20,907 bases of DNA from Clostridia bacterium (GCA_024404475.1 JAKSPV010000009.1:1-20907); one strand, 5' to 3'; positions 1 through 7,515 are shown, counted from the stretch's first letter. Notes: a model not told the origin generated them from the sequence alone. Numbers and translations are program-made.

Positions 1-1225
1 CGCGGGAAAGCGCCGCGTTCTGGCGCGCGTCCCAGAGCCCCGCGCCGTCCGCTTCCGGGATCCGATCCGACCGGTAGAGCCGCGCGCCCGCCGCCGAAAG
101 TTCGGCAAGCCCGCCGCTTTGCAGCGCCGAAACGGAAACGACCTCTGCCGCAAACGATGCGAGCGCGTCCCGTGCCGCTGCGGACGGCTCAGGCGCGAGA
201 TCGCCCTTGCTGAATATGCCGATGACGGACGCGCCTGTACCGCAAACGGCAGTTCCGAGCGCCCGGATCGACGCGAGAAGTTCATCCTCCGGAAGCGACG
301 TGTCCGCCACCGCGAAGACAAGCTCCGCGTCCCGGATCGCCGCCTCGGCGCGGCTGATGCCGATCTTTTCCACCTCGTCCGCGGTGTCGTGGAGCCCCGC
401 CGTGTCCGCGAGCCGCAGCGTGATCCCGCCGAAGTCCACGACGTCTTCCAGAACGTCGCGCGTCGTTCCCGGGATCGCCGTCACGATCGCACGTTCCGCG
501 CCGCAGAGCGCGTTGTAGAGTGCGCTTTTGCCGACGTTCGGCGCGCCGCAGATGACGGTGCGCACGCCCGAGACGACTGCCGCGCCCGTTTTGTACGTGT
601 CAAGCAGGGAAGCGATGCCGCGCCGCGTTTCGGCGATGACAGCGGCGATGTTTTCGAGTCCGCTCTCGCCGACGTCTTCCTCCGGGTAGTCGATCGCCGC
701 CCAGAGCGCAATCAGCACCTCCGCAAGCGGCGCACACAGCGCGTCCAGCTTCTCCGAGAGCCCGCCGCGCACGGCGCGGGACGAGAACCGCCGGCGGCTT
801 TCCGTATCGGCGTCGATCAGAAGACCGACCGCCTCCGCTTCCGAAAGCGTCAGCTTGCCCGCCGCGAACGCGCGGCGGGTGAATTCCCCGCGTCCCGCCG
901 GCGCGGCGCCGGCTTCGAGCACGGCCGACAGCACCGCCTCCGTGATCGCCGTGCCGCCGTGGCAGGACAGCTCGGCGACGTCCTCGCCCGTGTACGACGC
1001 GGGCGCCTGATAAAACACGGCAACGCCGGTGTCGAGCACCTCGCCCGCGGGCGTCGTGATCTCGCCGAACGAGGCCGAACGCGGCGCTCGCTCTGCGGTC
1101 TTCTTTCCGTTTTTCGCGTGAAAAACGCGGTCGAGCACGGCGGCGGTGTCCGCACCGGAAATCCGAACGGTGGCAATGCCGCCCTTGCCGCGGGGCGTCG
1201 AAACGGCGGCGACGGTGGTCTGCAT
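1..1225 (-). CDS. mnmE: tRNA modification GTPase MnmE (partial, 3' end outside window)
   Basis: MnmE is a homodimeric GTPase that, with MnmG, modifies the wobble uridine (cmnm5U family) of certain tRNAs. About 408 codons are visible; full-length family members are about 450-460 aa, so roughly the last 50 residues, including the usual C-terminal Cys motif, lie beyond base 1. The N-terminal folate-binding domain starts MQTTVAAVSTPRGKGG and contains GEFTRRAF and AGKLTLSEAEAV. The G domain has the P-loop GAPNVGKS at about residues 227-234, GTTRD (G2) and DTAGL (G3). The G4 motif reads SKGD (about 339-342) instead of the usual NKxD. The ATG at 1225 is preceded by GGGAGGGA on the minus strand, and a good promoter lies 40-65 bp upstream. 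It is divergent from pepF. Confidence 0.95.
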   Translation of the reverse strand, partial: MQTTVAAVSTPRGKGGIATVRISGADTAAVLDRVFHAKNGKKTAERAPRSASFGEITTPAGEVLDTGVAVFYQAPASYTGEDVAELSCHGGTAITEAVLSAVLEAGAAPAGRGEFTRRAFAAGKLTLSEAEAVGLLIDADTESRRRFSSRAVRGGLSEKLDALCAPLAEVLIALWAAIDYPEEDVGESGLENIAAVIAETRRGIASLLDTYKTGAAVVSGVRTVICGAPNVGKSALYNALCGAERAIVTAIPGTTRDVLEDVVDFGGITLRLADTAGLHDTADEVEKIGISRAEAAIRDAELVFAVADTSLPEDELLASIRALGTAVCGTGASVIGIFSKGDLAPEPSAAARDALASFAAEVVSVSALQSGGLAELSAAGARLYRSDRIPEADGAGLWDARQNAALSR

Positions 1226-1261
1226 GGGAAGTCCCTCCCTGAAAGTTCATTTTTCGCTTTT

Positions 1262-1290
1262 ATTGTATCACCCGGCGGCGAAACTTGCAA
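1262..1290 (-). promoter_or_regulatory. sigma-A-type promoter for mnmE
   Basis: On the minus strand TTGCAA (1290-1285) and TACAAT (1267-1262) are separated by exactly 17 bp. The -10 lies about 37 bp upstream of the mnmE start codon. Confidence 0.65.
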
Positions 1291-1309
1291 CAGAAAAACG
1301 GCGGGGGAC

Positions 1310-1338
1310 TTGCTTTTTTTCCGCCGGGAGGGTATAAT
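1310..1338 (+). promoter_or_regulatory. sigma-A-type promoter for pepF
   Basis: TTGCTT (1310-1315) and a perfect TATAAT (1333-1338) are separated by 17 bp. Transcription would begin near 1345, giving a short leader with AGAAAGG before the pepF ATG at 1377. Confidence 0.7.
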
Positions 1339-1376
1339 TTCATTAGAAATCGGAAAAGAAGAAAGGATTTACCGCT

Positions 1377-3158
1377 ATGGCACTGAAAGCAAGATCCGAA
1401 ATGGACGCCCGCTACACGTGGGACCTCACCCCGATCTTCAAAAACGAAGAAGAATTCAACGCGTCGCTCGCCGCGACGATGGCGGCGACAGACAAGTTCA
1501 CGTCGTTCGCCGGACACCTCGGTGACTCGATCGAGACGCTTCTCGACTGCTACAAAATGATGGACGACGTCTCCCTCGCCGCGGAGCGCATTTACGTCTA
1601 CGCGTTCCTCCTGAAATCCGGCGACGGCGGCGACGCGAAGGCGCAGGAGCTCTCCGCGAAGGCGATCAACCTCCTCGTCAAGCTCCAGACCGTGACGTCG
1701 TACATCCAGCCGGAGATCCTCGCGATCCCGGAGGAGACGCTCCGCACGTGGATGGCGGACGAGCGGATGAAGAATTACCGCTTCGGTCTCTCCGACGTGC
1801 TTCGCGCACGGACGCACACGCTCTCCGCGGCGGAGGAAGCACTGCTGGCGAAGCTCGGCGACGCGCAGAACACCCCGTCGAATGCGTACGACATGCTGAC
1901 CGACGTTGACATCGTCCACAGCGAGATCAAAAATGAAAAGGGCGAGACCGTCCGGCTGACGCCCGGTACGTTCGGGCTCTTCCGCGAGAGCGCCGACCGC
2001 CGCGTGCGCGAGGATGCGTTCAACGCGTATTTCGGCGACTACAAGCAGTACAACAACACGTTCGCCGAGTTGTACGGTGGCTCCGTCAAGCTCGACTGCT
2101 TCAACGCCTCGGCGCGGAACTTTGACAGCGCGCTTTCCGGCGCGCTCTTCGGCGGCAACGTGCCGACGTCGGTGTACCATTCCCTCATCGACGCGATCCA
2201 CGACGGTCTGCCGACGATGAAGAAGTACCTCGCGCTCCGCGCGAAGATCATGCAGCGGCCGGAGCTCGATATGTACGACCTCTACGTGCCGATGATCCCC
2301 GACGCGATGGGGAACTTCCCGCTCGAAGACGGACAGAAGCTCGTGAAGGAAGCGCTGAAACCGCTCGGCGAGGACTACGCGAAGATGCTTGACCGCGCGT
2401 TCGCGGAACGCTGGATCGACGTGTACGAGAACCGTGGCAAGGCGTCCGGCGCGTTCTCGATCGGCGTCTTCGGCGTGCATCCGTACGTGATGCTGAACTA
2501 CACCGACGCGCTCGAGGACGTCTTCACGATGGCGCACGAGCTCGGCCATTCGATGCACTCGTGGTACTCCGACACGACGCAGCCCTACGCGACGCACGAC
2601 TACCGGATCATGGTCGCCGAGGTGGCGTCCACGGTGAACGAAGTGCTGCTGTCGAAGTATCTCCTCAAGACGGAGACGGACAAGAAGCGCCGCGCCGCGA
2701 TTCTCAACAAGCTTTGCGAGGGCTTCCGCACGACCGTGTACCGGCAGACGCTGTTCGCCGAATTCGAGATGAAGACGCACGAGATGTACGAGAAGGGCGA
2801 GCCGCTGACGGCCGAGGCGCTGAACAAGACGTACAAAGCACTCGTCGAGACCTACTACGACGGCGCGAGGGTGCCGGAGATGATGCAGTACGAATGGTCG
2901 TACATCCCGCATTTCTACCGCGCGTTCTACGTCTATCAGTACGCGACCGGCTTCTGCTCCGCCGTCGCCATCGCAAACCGCATCTACGAGACCGGCGACG
3001 CCTCCGAGTATCTGCGCTTCCTCACGACGGGCGGCAGCGACTACCCGATCGAGGAGCTCAAGATCGCCGGTGTTGACCTCACCTCCCCGAAAACCGTCGC
3101 CGACGCTCTCCGCGTCTTCGACGAAACCCTCGACGAACTCGCCGAGCTGCTCGGGTGA
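1377..3158 (+). CDS. pepF: Oligoendopeptidase F (M3 family zinc metallopeptidase)
   Basis: This is a cytoplasmic zinc peptidase of the M3/thimet family that cleaves short oligopeptides. The 593-aa product has the usual PepF length. The catalytic HELGH motif (HExxH) sits at residues 387-391 in the context FTMAHELGHSMHSWYS, and the third zinc ligand is expected in the following MVAEVASTVNE segment. The N terminus (RYTWDLTPIF) is the normal start of the PepF N-terminal helical domain, and no signal peptide is present. The ATG at 1377 has an AGAAAGG ribosome-binding site and follows a sigma-A promoter. A hairpin lies 5 bp after the stop and a better terminator about 80 bp downstream, so it is probably monocistronic. 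Roles suggested for the family include peptide recycling and degradation of cleaved signal peptides; nothing here decides between them. Confidence 0.95.
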   Translation: MALKARSEMDARYTWDLTPIFKNEEEFNASLAATMAATDKFTSFAGHLGDSIETLLDCYKMMDDVSLAAERIYVYAFLLKSGDGGDAKAQELSAKAINLLVKLQTVTSYIQPEILAIPEETLRTWMADERMKNYRFGLSDVLRARTHTLSAAEEALLAKLGDAQNTPSNAYDMLTDVDIVHSEIKNEKGETVRLTPGTFGLFRESADRRVREDAFNAYFGDYKQYNNTFAELYGGSVKLDCFNASARNFDSALSGALFGGNVPTSVYHSLIDAIHDGLPTMKKYLALRAKIMQRPELDMYDLYVPMIPDAMGNFPLEDGQKLVKEALKPLGEDYAKMLDRAFAERWIDVYENRGKASGAFSIGVFGVHPYVMLNYTDALEDVFTMAHELGHSMHSWYSDTTQPYATHDYRIMVAEVASTVNEVLLSKYLLKTETDKKRRAAILNKLCEGFRTTVYRQTLFAEFEMKTHEMYEKGEPLTAEALNKTYKALVETYYDGARVPEMMQYEWSYIPHFYRAFYVYQYATGFCSAVAIANRIYETGDASEYLRFLTTGGSDYPIEELKIAGVDLTSPKTVADALRVFDETLDELAELLG

Positions 3159-3162
3159 CAAC

Positions 3163-3192
3163 GTGGGGCGCCTTTTGGAAAAGGCGCCCCAC
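3163..3192. repeat. Perfect inverted repeat just after pepF
   Basis: Arms of 14 bp (GTGGGGCGCCTTTT and its complement) are separated by only two bases, starting 5 bp after the pepF stop codon. No T-run follows on the plus strand, so it does not look like a standard terminator. It may protect the mRNA 3' end, be part of a dispersed repeat, or extrude as a cruciform. It is the first of four inverted repeats in 3159-3421. Confidence 0.8.
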
Positions 3193-3221
3193 ACCCCGCG
3201 AAAACTTTTGGACTGTTTCCC

Positions 3222-3299
3222 GCTTCACCAATAAAGAAAGTGCAAGTCGCAAGACTTGCACTTTTTGTTTCAGCGCACACTTTTCTGTATTGGTGAAGC
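3222..3299. repeat. Nested inverted repeat with 12-bp outer arms
   Basis: The outer arms GCTTCACCAATA (3222-3233) and TATTGGTGAAGC (3288-3299) are perfect complements. They enclose an independent hairpin at 3237-3264. Terminal inverted repeats around a structured core, with no coding capacity, resemble a miniature inverted-repeat element or a structured dispersed repeat. Only one copy is visible in this window, so mobility is not shown. Confidence 0.65.
3237..3266. terminator. Intrinsic terminator, probably bidirectional
   Basis: The stem AAAGTGCAAGTC / GACTTGCACTTT (12 bp) is closed by a GCAA tetraloop and followed by TTTTT on the plus strand. The minus strand also ends the stem in a T-rich run. 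It would terminate pepF from the left and the 3422-4639 gene from the right. Confidence 0.75.
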
Positions 3300-3317
3300 A
3301 GGAGCAGTTACACGTTG

Positions 3318-3336
3318 CACTTCGCGCAGCGAAGTG
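3318..3336. repeat. Short perfect hairpin in non-coding region
   Basis: CACTTCGC and GCGAAGTG (8-bp arms) are separated by GCA. A further G5/C5 hairpin follows at 3401-3413. Together with the preceding inverted repeats these occupy most of the gap between pepF and the next gene; no open reading frame or RNA family is recognised there. Confidence 0.6.
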
Positions 3337-3421
3337 GCAGAGCGACGCAGACGAACGCGCGGCGCAAGCCATACAACATGTCGCTCCGTTTCCGGGGTCC
3401 GGGGGCGTCCCCCGTGTCCCC

Positions 3422-4639
3422 TCACTCAGCCGGGACGGGGTTGACGGTCGCGCAGCCGTAGAGCAATTCGCGGACGGCGACGGACTCGTAGATGTTCGGC
3501 AGGTAATCAGCGCCGTAATAGTTCTCGTAGTAGCTCTTGAAGATCTCGGGCGTCGTGCCGTTTTCCTCGGCGAGCTCGGCGATCCATTCGTCGTAACCCG
3601 CGGTCGTATCGACGTTTTCGGCGAGAATGAGGGCGGCGAGCACCATGTTGTCCTTCACCCAGTCTTTCGCGTACTGGAGGACGGCGTCCTCGTCGGCGAA
3701 GTCGTTCTGCTGGAGCGCGGCGGCCATGGAGTAGCCGTAGTAGTCACCGTACTGCGCGCAGTAGTTGAGCAGGTACTGCTGATAGAAGAGCACGGAGTTC
3801 TCCGGATATTTCAGAACGGTCGCGCCGTCATAGACCATGTTCCAGAGCGCCTCCTCGGCGTCTTCCTTGGCGCCGACGTCGGCGGAGTGCTGCAGCATTT
3901 CCTTGTATGCCGCGCGGAACGCCTCGACGCTTTCCTCACCGAAGAACTCCCGGACGATCTCATCAGTCAGCTCGGTCGGGACGGTCTCCTCGCCGGCGAC
4001 GTAGTGCACCGTGACCGTCCATTCGGCGGTCTTGCCGTTGAAGAGTTCGGCTCTTTCGGGATCCTTCGCCGGGTCAACGTATTCCTCCGGGAACGCGAGG
4101 TCGAAGACGAACGTCTCGCCGACCTTGTGGCCGATGAACGCCTCGGCGTAGCCGGGGATGTAGCCGCTCTCCTCGACCAGTTCGATCGACGCGTATTCGA
4201 GCGTGCCGCCCTGGAATGCCACGCCGTCGATCTTGCCGACAGCGTCGAAGACGACCTTGTCGCCCTCTTTGAGCACGAGCGCGTTGCCCTCTTCGTCTTT
4301 GTAGAGATGTTCGAAATATTCAAGATCGCCGTCCTCGAACTCCTCCATGAGCTCGGCGATCGCCGCGTCAACGTCCTCGTCGGTAATGGTCACGACGACG
4401 AGATCGACGGAGAAGGATTTGTAGTCCGGCAGGGTGAGGTATTCGCTGTAATCGAGCGAGCGGTAGCCGTTGAATTCGGCGACGGTCGGCTCCGGATAGT
4501 CGTCTACGAGGTTGTGCGCGGGCGCTTTCGTGTCGTCCGGATCCTTGTCATCCAGCACCGTGCAGGCGGCGGCGGAAAGGAGCATCGCAAGCGCGAGAAG
4601 CACCGCGAGGGTGCGGCAGAGAAAAGATTGCATCATCAT
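3422..4639 (-). CDS. Secreted trigger-factor-like FKBP lipoprotein (peptidyl-prolyl isomerase/foldase)
   Basis: The product (405 aa from the first ATG) begins with a signal peptide ending in a plausible lipobox with Cys26 (LLSAAAC), so it should be anchored on the outer face of the membrane. Residues about 124-214 resemble the FKBP domain of trigger factor: GDKVVFDAVGKIDGVAFQGG, then YIPGYAEAFIGHKVGE and FPEEY. The remaining ~190 residues are acidic and helical like the trigger-factor C-terminal chaperone domain. The N-terminal ribosome-binding domain is replaced by the signal peptide and a short linker. It is probably an extracytoplasmic foldase analogous in role to PrsA (inference). Three ATG codons in a row (4639, 4636, 4633) follow AGGAGA; the second or third has better spacing. 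It is divergent from the serpin pair. Confidence 0.85.
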   Translation of the reverse strand: MMMQSFLCRTLAVLLALAMLLSAAACTVLDDKDPDDTKAPAHNLVDDYPEPTVAEFNGYRSLDYSEYLTLPDYKSFSVDLVVVTITDEDVDAAIAELMEEFEDGDLEYFEHLYKDEEGNALVLKEGDKVVFDAVGKIDGVAFQGGTLEYASIELVEESGYIPGYAEAFIGHKVGETFVFDLAFPEEYVDPAKDPERAELFNGKTAEWTVTVHYVAGEETVPTELTDEIVREFFGEESVEAFRAAYKEMLQHSADVGAKEDAEEALWNMVYDGATVLKYPENSVLFYQQYLLNYCAQYGDYYGYSMAAALQQNDFADEDAVLQYAKDWVKDNMVLAALILAENVDTTAGYDEWIAELAEENGTTPEIFKSYYENYYGADYLPNIYESVAVRELLYGCATVNPVPAE

Positions 4640-4669
4640 GATCTCCTGTGGTATAATATGGATGAAGAC

Positions 4670-4698
4670 AGTATAGCGCATTTCTGTGAAGAAATCAA
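4670..4698 (-). promoter_or_regulatory. sigma-A-type promoter for the FKBP lipoprotein
   Basis: On the minus strand TTGATT (4698-4693) and TATACT (4675-4670) are 17 bp apart, about 30 bp upstream of the start codons. A further TATAAT-like stretch lies between this -10 and the ribosome-binding site. Confidence 0.65.
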
Positions 4699-4756
4699 CA
4701 CATTCGTGTGATGACGGCGCGTTTTTTCGCACCGCGGGAAAATTTTTTGCCGATGC

Positions 4757-4784
4757 GGGAACTTTTTTTCCGGCGGCGCGTCTA
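4757..4784 (+). promoter_or_regulatory. Candidate ECF-sigma promoter for the serpin pair
   Basis: GGGAAC (4757-4762) is followed immediately by seven T residues and, after a 16-bp spacer, by CGTCTA (4779-4784). This matches the general shape of Firmicute ECF promoters (GAAC, T-run, N16, CGTC). No TTGACA/TATAAT-type pair is evident in 4699-4831. Transcription would start near 4791, leaving a leader of about 40 nt before the ATG at 4832. A similar GCGGGAA plus T-run lies 21 bp upstream but has no partner -10. Confidence 0.5.
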
Positions 4785-4831
4785 ACGGGACGAAAGCCAA
4801 CGGAAAAATGAAACCGGAAAGGAACAAAACG

Positions 4832-6091
4832 ATGAAAAACGCACTTCGCATCACGGCGCTCGTCCTCGCGGCGGCGCTGCTGCTCCCCGCAATGTTTGCC
4901 TGCACGCCGGTGAACGGGACCGAGGACGACCTCGCCGCGATCACGCGGCATGAAATGACGCCGGAAGAAGCGGCCGCCGCCGGGGGACGTCTCCCCGCAG
5001 TCGCGGAGAGCGCGTCGGCGCTCGGGCTCACGCTTTTCCGCGCGACGTACCGCGAGGCGGGGAAGGGCGTTCTCGTCTCGCCCCTGTCGATCCTGACCGC
5101 GCTCGGGATGCTGTCGCTCGGGACGACCGGGCAGGCGGCAGAGGAGCTGGAAGCGCTGCTCGGGCTTCCCGCCGCGACGTTCGGCGACGCCATGCGCGTT
5201 TACGCCTCGGCGCTCGGCAAGGAGCTCACTGCCGCGAATTCCGTCTGGATGCGGAACGAGCGGCTCCATGTTGAGAAATCGTATTTACAGGCACTTGCCG
5301 ACCGCTACGACGCGGGCTTCTTCCGCGCACCGTTCGACGAGGGGACCGTCCGCGATGTCAACGCGTGGATATCCGACAAGACGGACGGGATGATCCCCGA
5401 GATGATCAAGGAGCTGAGTCCGAATGACGTGATGCTGCTCATCAACGCGCTCTGCTTCGACGCCCTGTGGGAAAAAGCGTACGAGGAGACCGAGAAGGTC
5501 GCCGGTGGCTTCACGAACCGGGACGGCGGGAAAGAAGACGCCACATTTCTTCGCTCGGACGAGAACGTGTTCCTCTCGCTCGACGACGGGACGACCGGCT
5601 TTCTGAAGCCGTACGACGGTGGGAAGTACACCTTCGTCGGTATTCTGCCGCCGGAGGGCGCGGATTTTGACGTCTACGTGGACAGCTTCACCGCGGAGGC
5701 ATGGAATGCGCTCTGGGCGAGCCGCTCGTACGACGGTGTCCGGACGGCGATGCCCGCTTTCACCGGCGACACCGACGTTCTGATGAACGATATGCTGAAG
5801 GCGGCGGGCATCCCGTCCGTCTTCGATCCGGCGGCGGCGCCGCTCCGCGGCATCGGCTGGTCGGACGGAGGCGAGCTTTACGTCGGCTGGGTGCTCCATA
5901 AAACGCACATCGAGGTGTCGGCGGAGGGAACGAAGGCCGCCGCCGCGACCGTGATCGGTATCCTGGACGAGTGCGTCGCAGTCGAGCCGATGCACACCGT
6001 AACGCTCGACCGCCCGTTCCTCTACGCGATCGTCGATGCCGAGTACGGGATGCCGCTTTTCTTCGGCTCGGTGACGTCGCCGGCGGGCTGA
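4832..6091 (+). CDS. Serpin-family protease inhibitor, lipoprotein (first of tandem pair)
   Basis: Serpins trap serine or cysteine proteases by inserting the cleaved reactive-centre loop into a beta-sheet. The 419-aa product has an N-terminal hydrophobic signal with Cys24 (MFAC, an imperfect lipobox). The serpin core is clear: VLVSPLSILTALGMLSLGTTG, NSVWMRNE, LLINALCFDALW, and the C-terminal DRPFLYAIVDAEYGMPLFFG. The hinge AEGTKAAAAT (364-373) is small-residue rich, as in inhibitory serpins. By standard numbering P1 is Glu380 and P1' is Cys381; the loop has no Lys/Arg between K368 and R394. The ATG at 4832 is preferred over 4808 because AAAGGA lies 8 bp before it and it starts directly at the signal peptide. 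The second serpin follows after 40 bp with no terminator, so they are probably co-transcribed. Confidence 0.93.
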   Translation: MKNALRITALVLAAALLLPAMFACTPVNGTEDDLAAITRHEMTPEEAAAAGGRLPAVAESASALGLTLFRATYREAGKGVLVSPLSILTALGMLSLGTTGQAAEELEALLGLPAATFGDAMRVYASALGKELTAANSVWMRNERLHVEKSYLQALADRYDAGFFRAPFDEGTVRDVNAWISDKTDGMIPEMIKELSPNDVMLLINALCFDALWEKAYEETEKVAGGFTNRDGGKEDATFLRSDENVFLSLDDGTTGFLKPYDGGKYTFVGILPPEGADFDVYVDSFTAEAWNALWASRSYDGVRTAMPAFTGDTDVLMNDMLKAAGIPSVFDPAAAPLRGIGWSDGGELYVGWVLHKTHIEVSAEGTKAAAATVIGILDECVAVEPMHTVTLDRPFLYAIVDAEYGMPLFFGSVTSPAG

Positions 6092-6131
6092 TCCGATCCG
6101 AGAACGAAAAAAACAAAAAGGAGATCAGGCG

Positions 6132-7388
6132 ATGAAACGAATTCTTGCTTTTATCATGGCAGCCCTGACGGTGGCGCTGCTCTCTGTCGGCTGCACGCCG
6201 GTGAACGGCGCGCACGACGATCTCAGCGACCTCGAACACCACGAGGTCGATACCTCGGGCGTGAAGCTCGAAGACGACTTCGCGCTCGCCGCGGCAAAGC
6301 TCGGGGCGATGCTGCTCCGCGAGGTGTACGCTTCCGAAGATAAAGAGTCCGTCCTCGTCTCGCCCGTGTCCGTGTTGACCGCGCTCGGCATGCTCAATAG
6401 CGGCACGACCGGCAAGGCGAAGGAAGAAATGGCGGATCTGCTCGGCGTTTCGGCCGAGGAACTCAACCGGCTCCTCTGCGCGTTTGAGAAGACGATGACG
6501 CAGCAGCTCAAAACGGCAAACTCCGTCTGGATCAAAAATGACGACGCGCTCCATATCGAAAAGAACTATCTCCAGACGCTCGCGGATTATTACGACACAT
6601 CGCTTTACCGCGTGCCGTTCGACGAGGAGACCGTGCGCGACGTCAACGCGTGGTGCCGCGAGAAAACGGACGGCATGATCCCGGAGGTCGTGGACGAATT
6701 CGATCCCATGACGATGATGCTCCTCATCAACGCGCTCTGCTTCGACGCGAAGTGGAAGGACACGTTCCGGAGCGAGATCGAGGAGAAAAGGGGCTTCACG
6801 AACAAAGGCGGCGAAAAAGAAGACTGGACGCGCCTTTCCTCGACGGAGGGAACGTATTTCTCGCTCACCGACGGGACGGCCGGCTTTATGAAGCCGTACG
6901 AGGGCGGAAATTACGCGTTCGTCGGCATCCTGCCGCCGAAGGACGCCGATTTTGACGCTTACGTGGCCGGCTTCACCGGCGAGACGTGGGCGTCGCTCTG
7001 GGAGAGCCGCGAGAGCGGTCTCAACGTGCACGTCACGCTGCCGAAGTTCACGAAGGACACCTCGACAAAGCTCACCGACATTCTGCAAGCGGCGGGCATC
7101 CCGTCCGTCTTTGATCCGGCGACGGAGCCGCTTTTCGGCATCGGCTCATTCGGCGACGACGGTGTTTTGTACGTCTCCGACGTGATCCACAAGACGCACA
7201 TCGAGCTGACGGCGGAGGGGACGAAGGCCGCTGCCGTGACGGTGGTGGATATCAAAGCCACCTGCGCTGAGCCGGATATGTCGAGAGAACGCTACGTCGT
7301 CTGCGACCGGCCGTTCCTCTACGCGATCGTCGATGTTTCGACCGGCACGCCGCTCTTCCTCGGGTGCGTGACGTCGCTCGCAGGTTGA
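6132..7388 (+). CDS. Serpin-family protease inhibitor, lipoprotein (second of tandem pair)
   Basis: This 418-aa paralogue of the preceding gene has a signal peptide with Cys21 (SVGC) followed by CTPVNG, the same hexapeptide as its neighbour. Serpin core motifs are VLVSPVSVLTALGMLNSGTTG, NSVWIKND, LLINALCFDAKW and DRPFLYAIVDVSTGTPLFLG. The hinge AEGTKAAAVT (361-370) is compatible with an inhibitor. By standard numbering P1 is Thr377 and P1' is Cys378. The loop is two residues longer than in the first serpin, carries Lys375, Arg385 and Arg387, and has a second cysteine (Cys391). The start has an ideal AAAAGGAG site. The tandem arrangement suggests duplication followed by divergence of target specificity. 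A strong terminator follows. Confidence 0.93.
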   Translation: MKRILAFIMAALTVALLSVGCTPVNGAHDDLSDLEHHEVDTSGVKLEDDFALAAAKLGAMLLREVYASEDKESVLVSPVSVLTALGMLNSGTTGKAKEEMADLLGVSAEELNRLLCAFEKTMTQQLKTANSVWIKNDDALHIEKNYLQTLADYYDTSLYRVPFDEETVRDVNAWCREKTDGMIPEVVDEFDPMTMMLLINALCFDAKWKDTFRSEIEEKRGFTNKGGEKEDWTRLSSTEGTYFSLTDGTAGFMKPYEGGNYAFVGILPPKDADFDAYVAGFTGETWASLWESRESGLNVHVTLPKFTKDTSTKLTDILQAAGIPSVFDPATEPLFGIGSFGDDGVLYVSDVIHKTHIELTAEGTKAAAVTVVDIKATCAEPDMSRERYVVCDRPFLYAIVDVSTGTPLFLGCVTSLAG

Positions 7389-7408
7389 TTTCCGGCTCAC
7401 CGATATCG

Positions 7409-7435
7409 AAAAAGCACCCCGCGGGGTGCTTTTTT
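7409..7435 (+). terminator. Intrinsic terminator after serpin pair
   Basis: AGCACCCC / GGGGTGCT stem (7413-7430) is flanked by A and T runs, followed by TTTTT, 20 bp after the second serpin stop. Confidence 0.85.
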
Positions 7436-7486
7436 CGCGCTTTCCGTCTTCGTTTGTCCCCAAAAAGCGGATATTATCCCGGACAG

Positions 7487-7515
7487 TAGACAAATCGCGG
7501 CAATCGTGCTATAAT
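7487..7515 (+). promoter_or_regulatory. sigma-A-type promoter for large lipoprotein
   Basis: TAGACA (7487-7492) and perfect TATAAT (7510-7515) are 17 bp apart, about 34 bp before the start codon at 7549. Confidence 0.7.

Noticed and set aside
119..1525. 468-codon plus-strand frame at the left edge
   Set aside because: It is antisense to mnmE, whose P-loop and other motifs read clearly on the minus strand, and it runs through the mnmE/pepF promoter region.
3163..3192. Palindrome directly after pepF as its intrinsic terminator
   Set aside because: No T-run follows it; the hairpin at 3237-3266 with TTTTT is a better terminator.
4808..4831. Upstream ATG (4808) as start of the first serpin
   Set aside because: It lacks a ribosome-binding site, and AAAGGA before 4832 places the start exactly at the signal peptide, matching the paralogue's N terminus.
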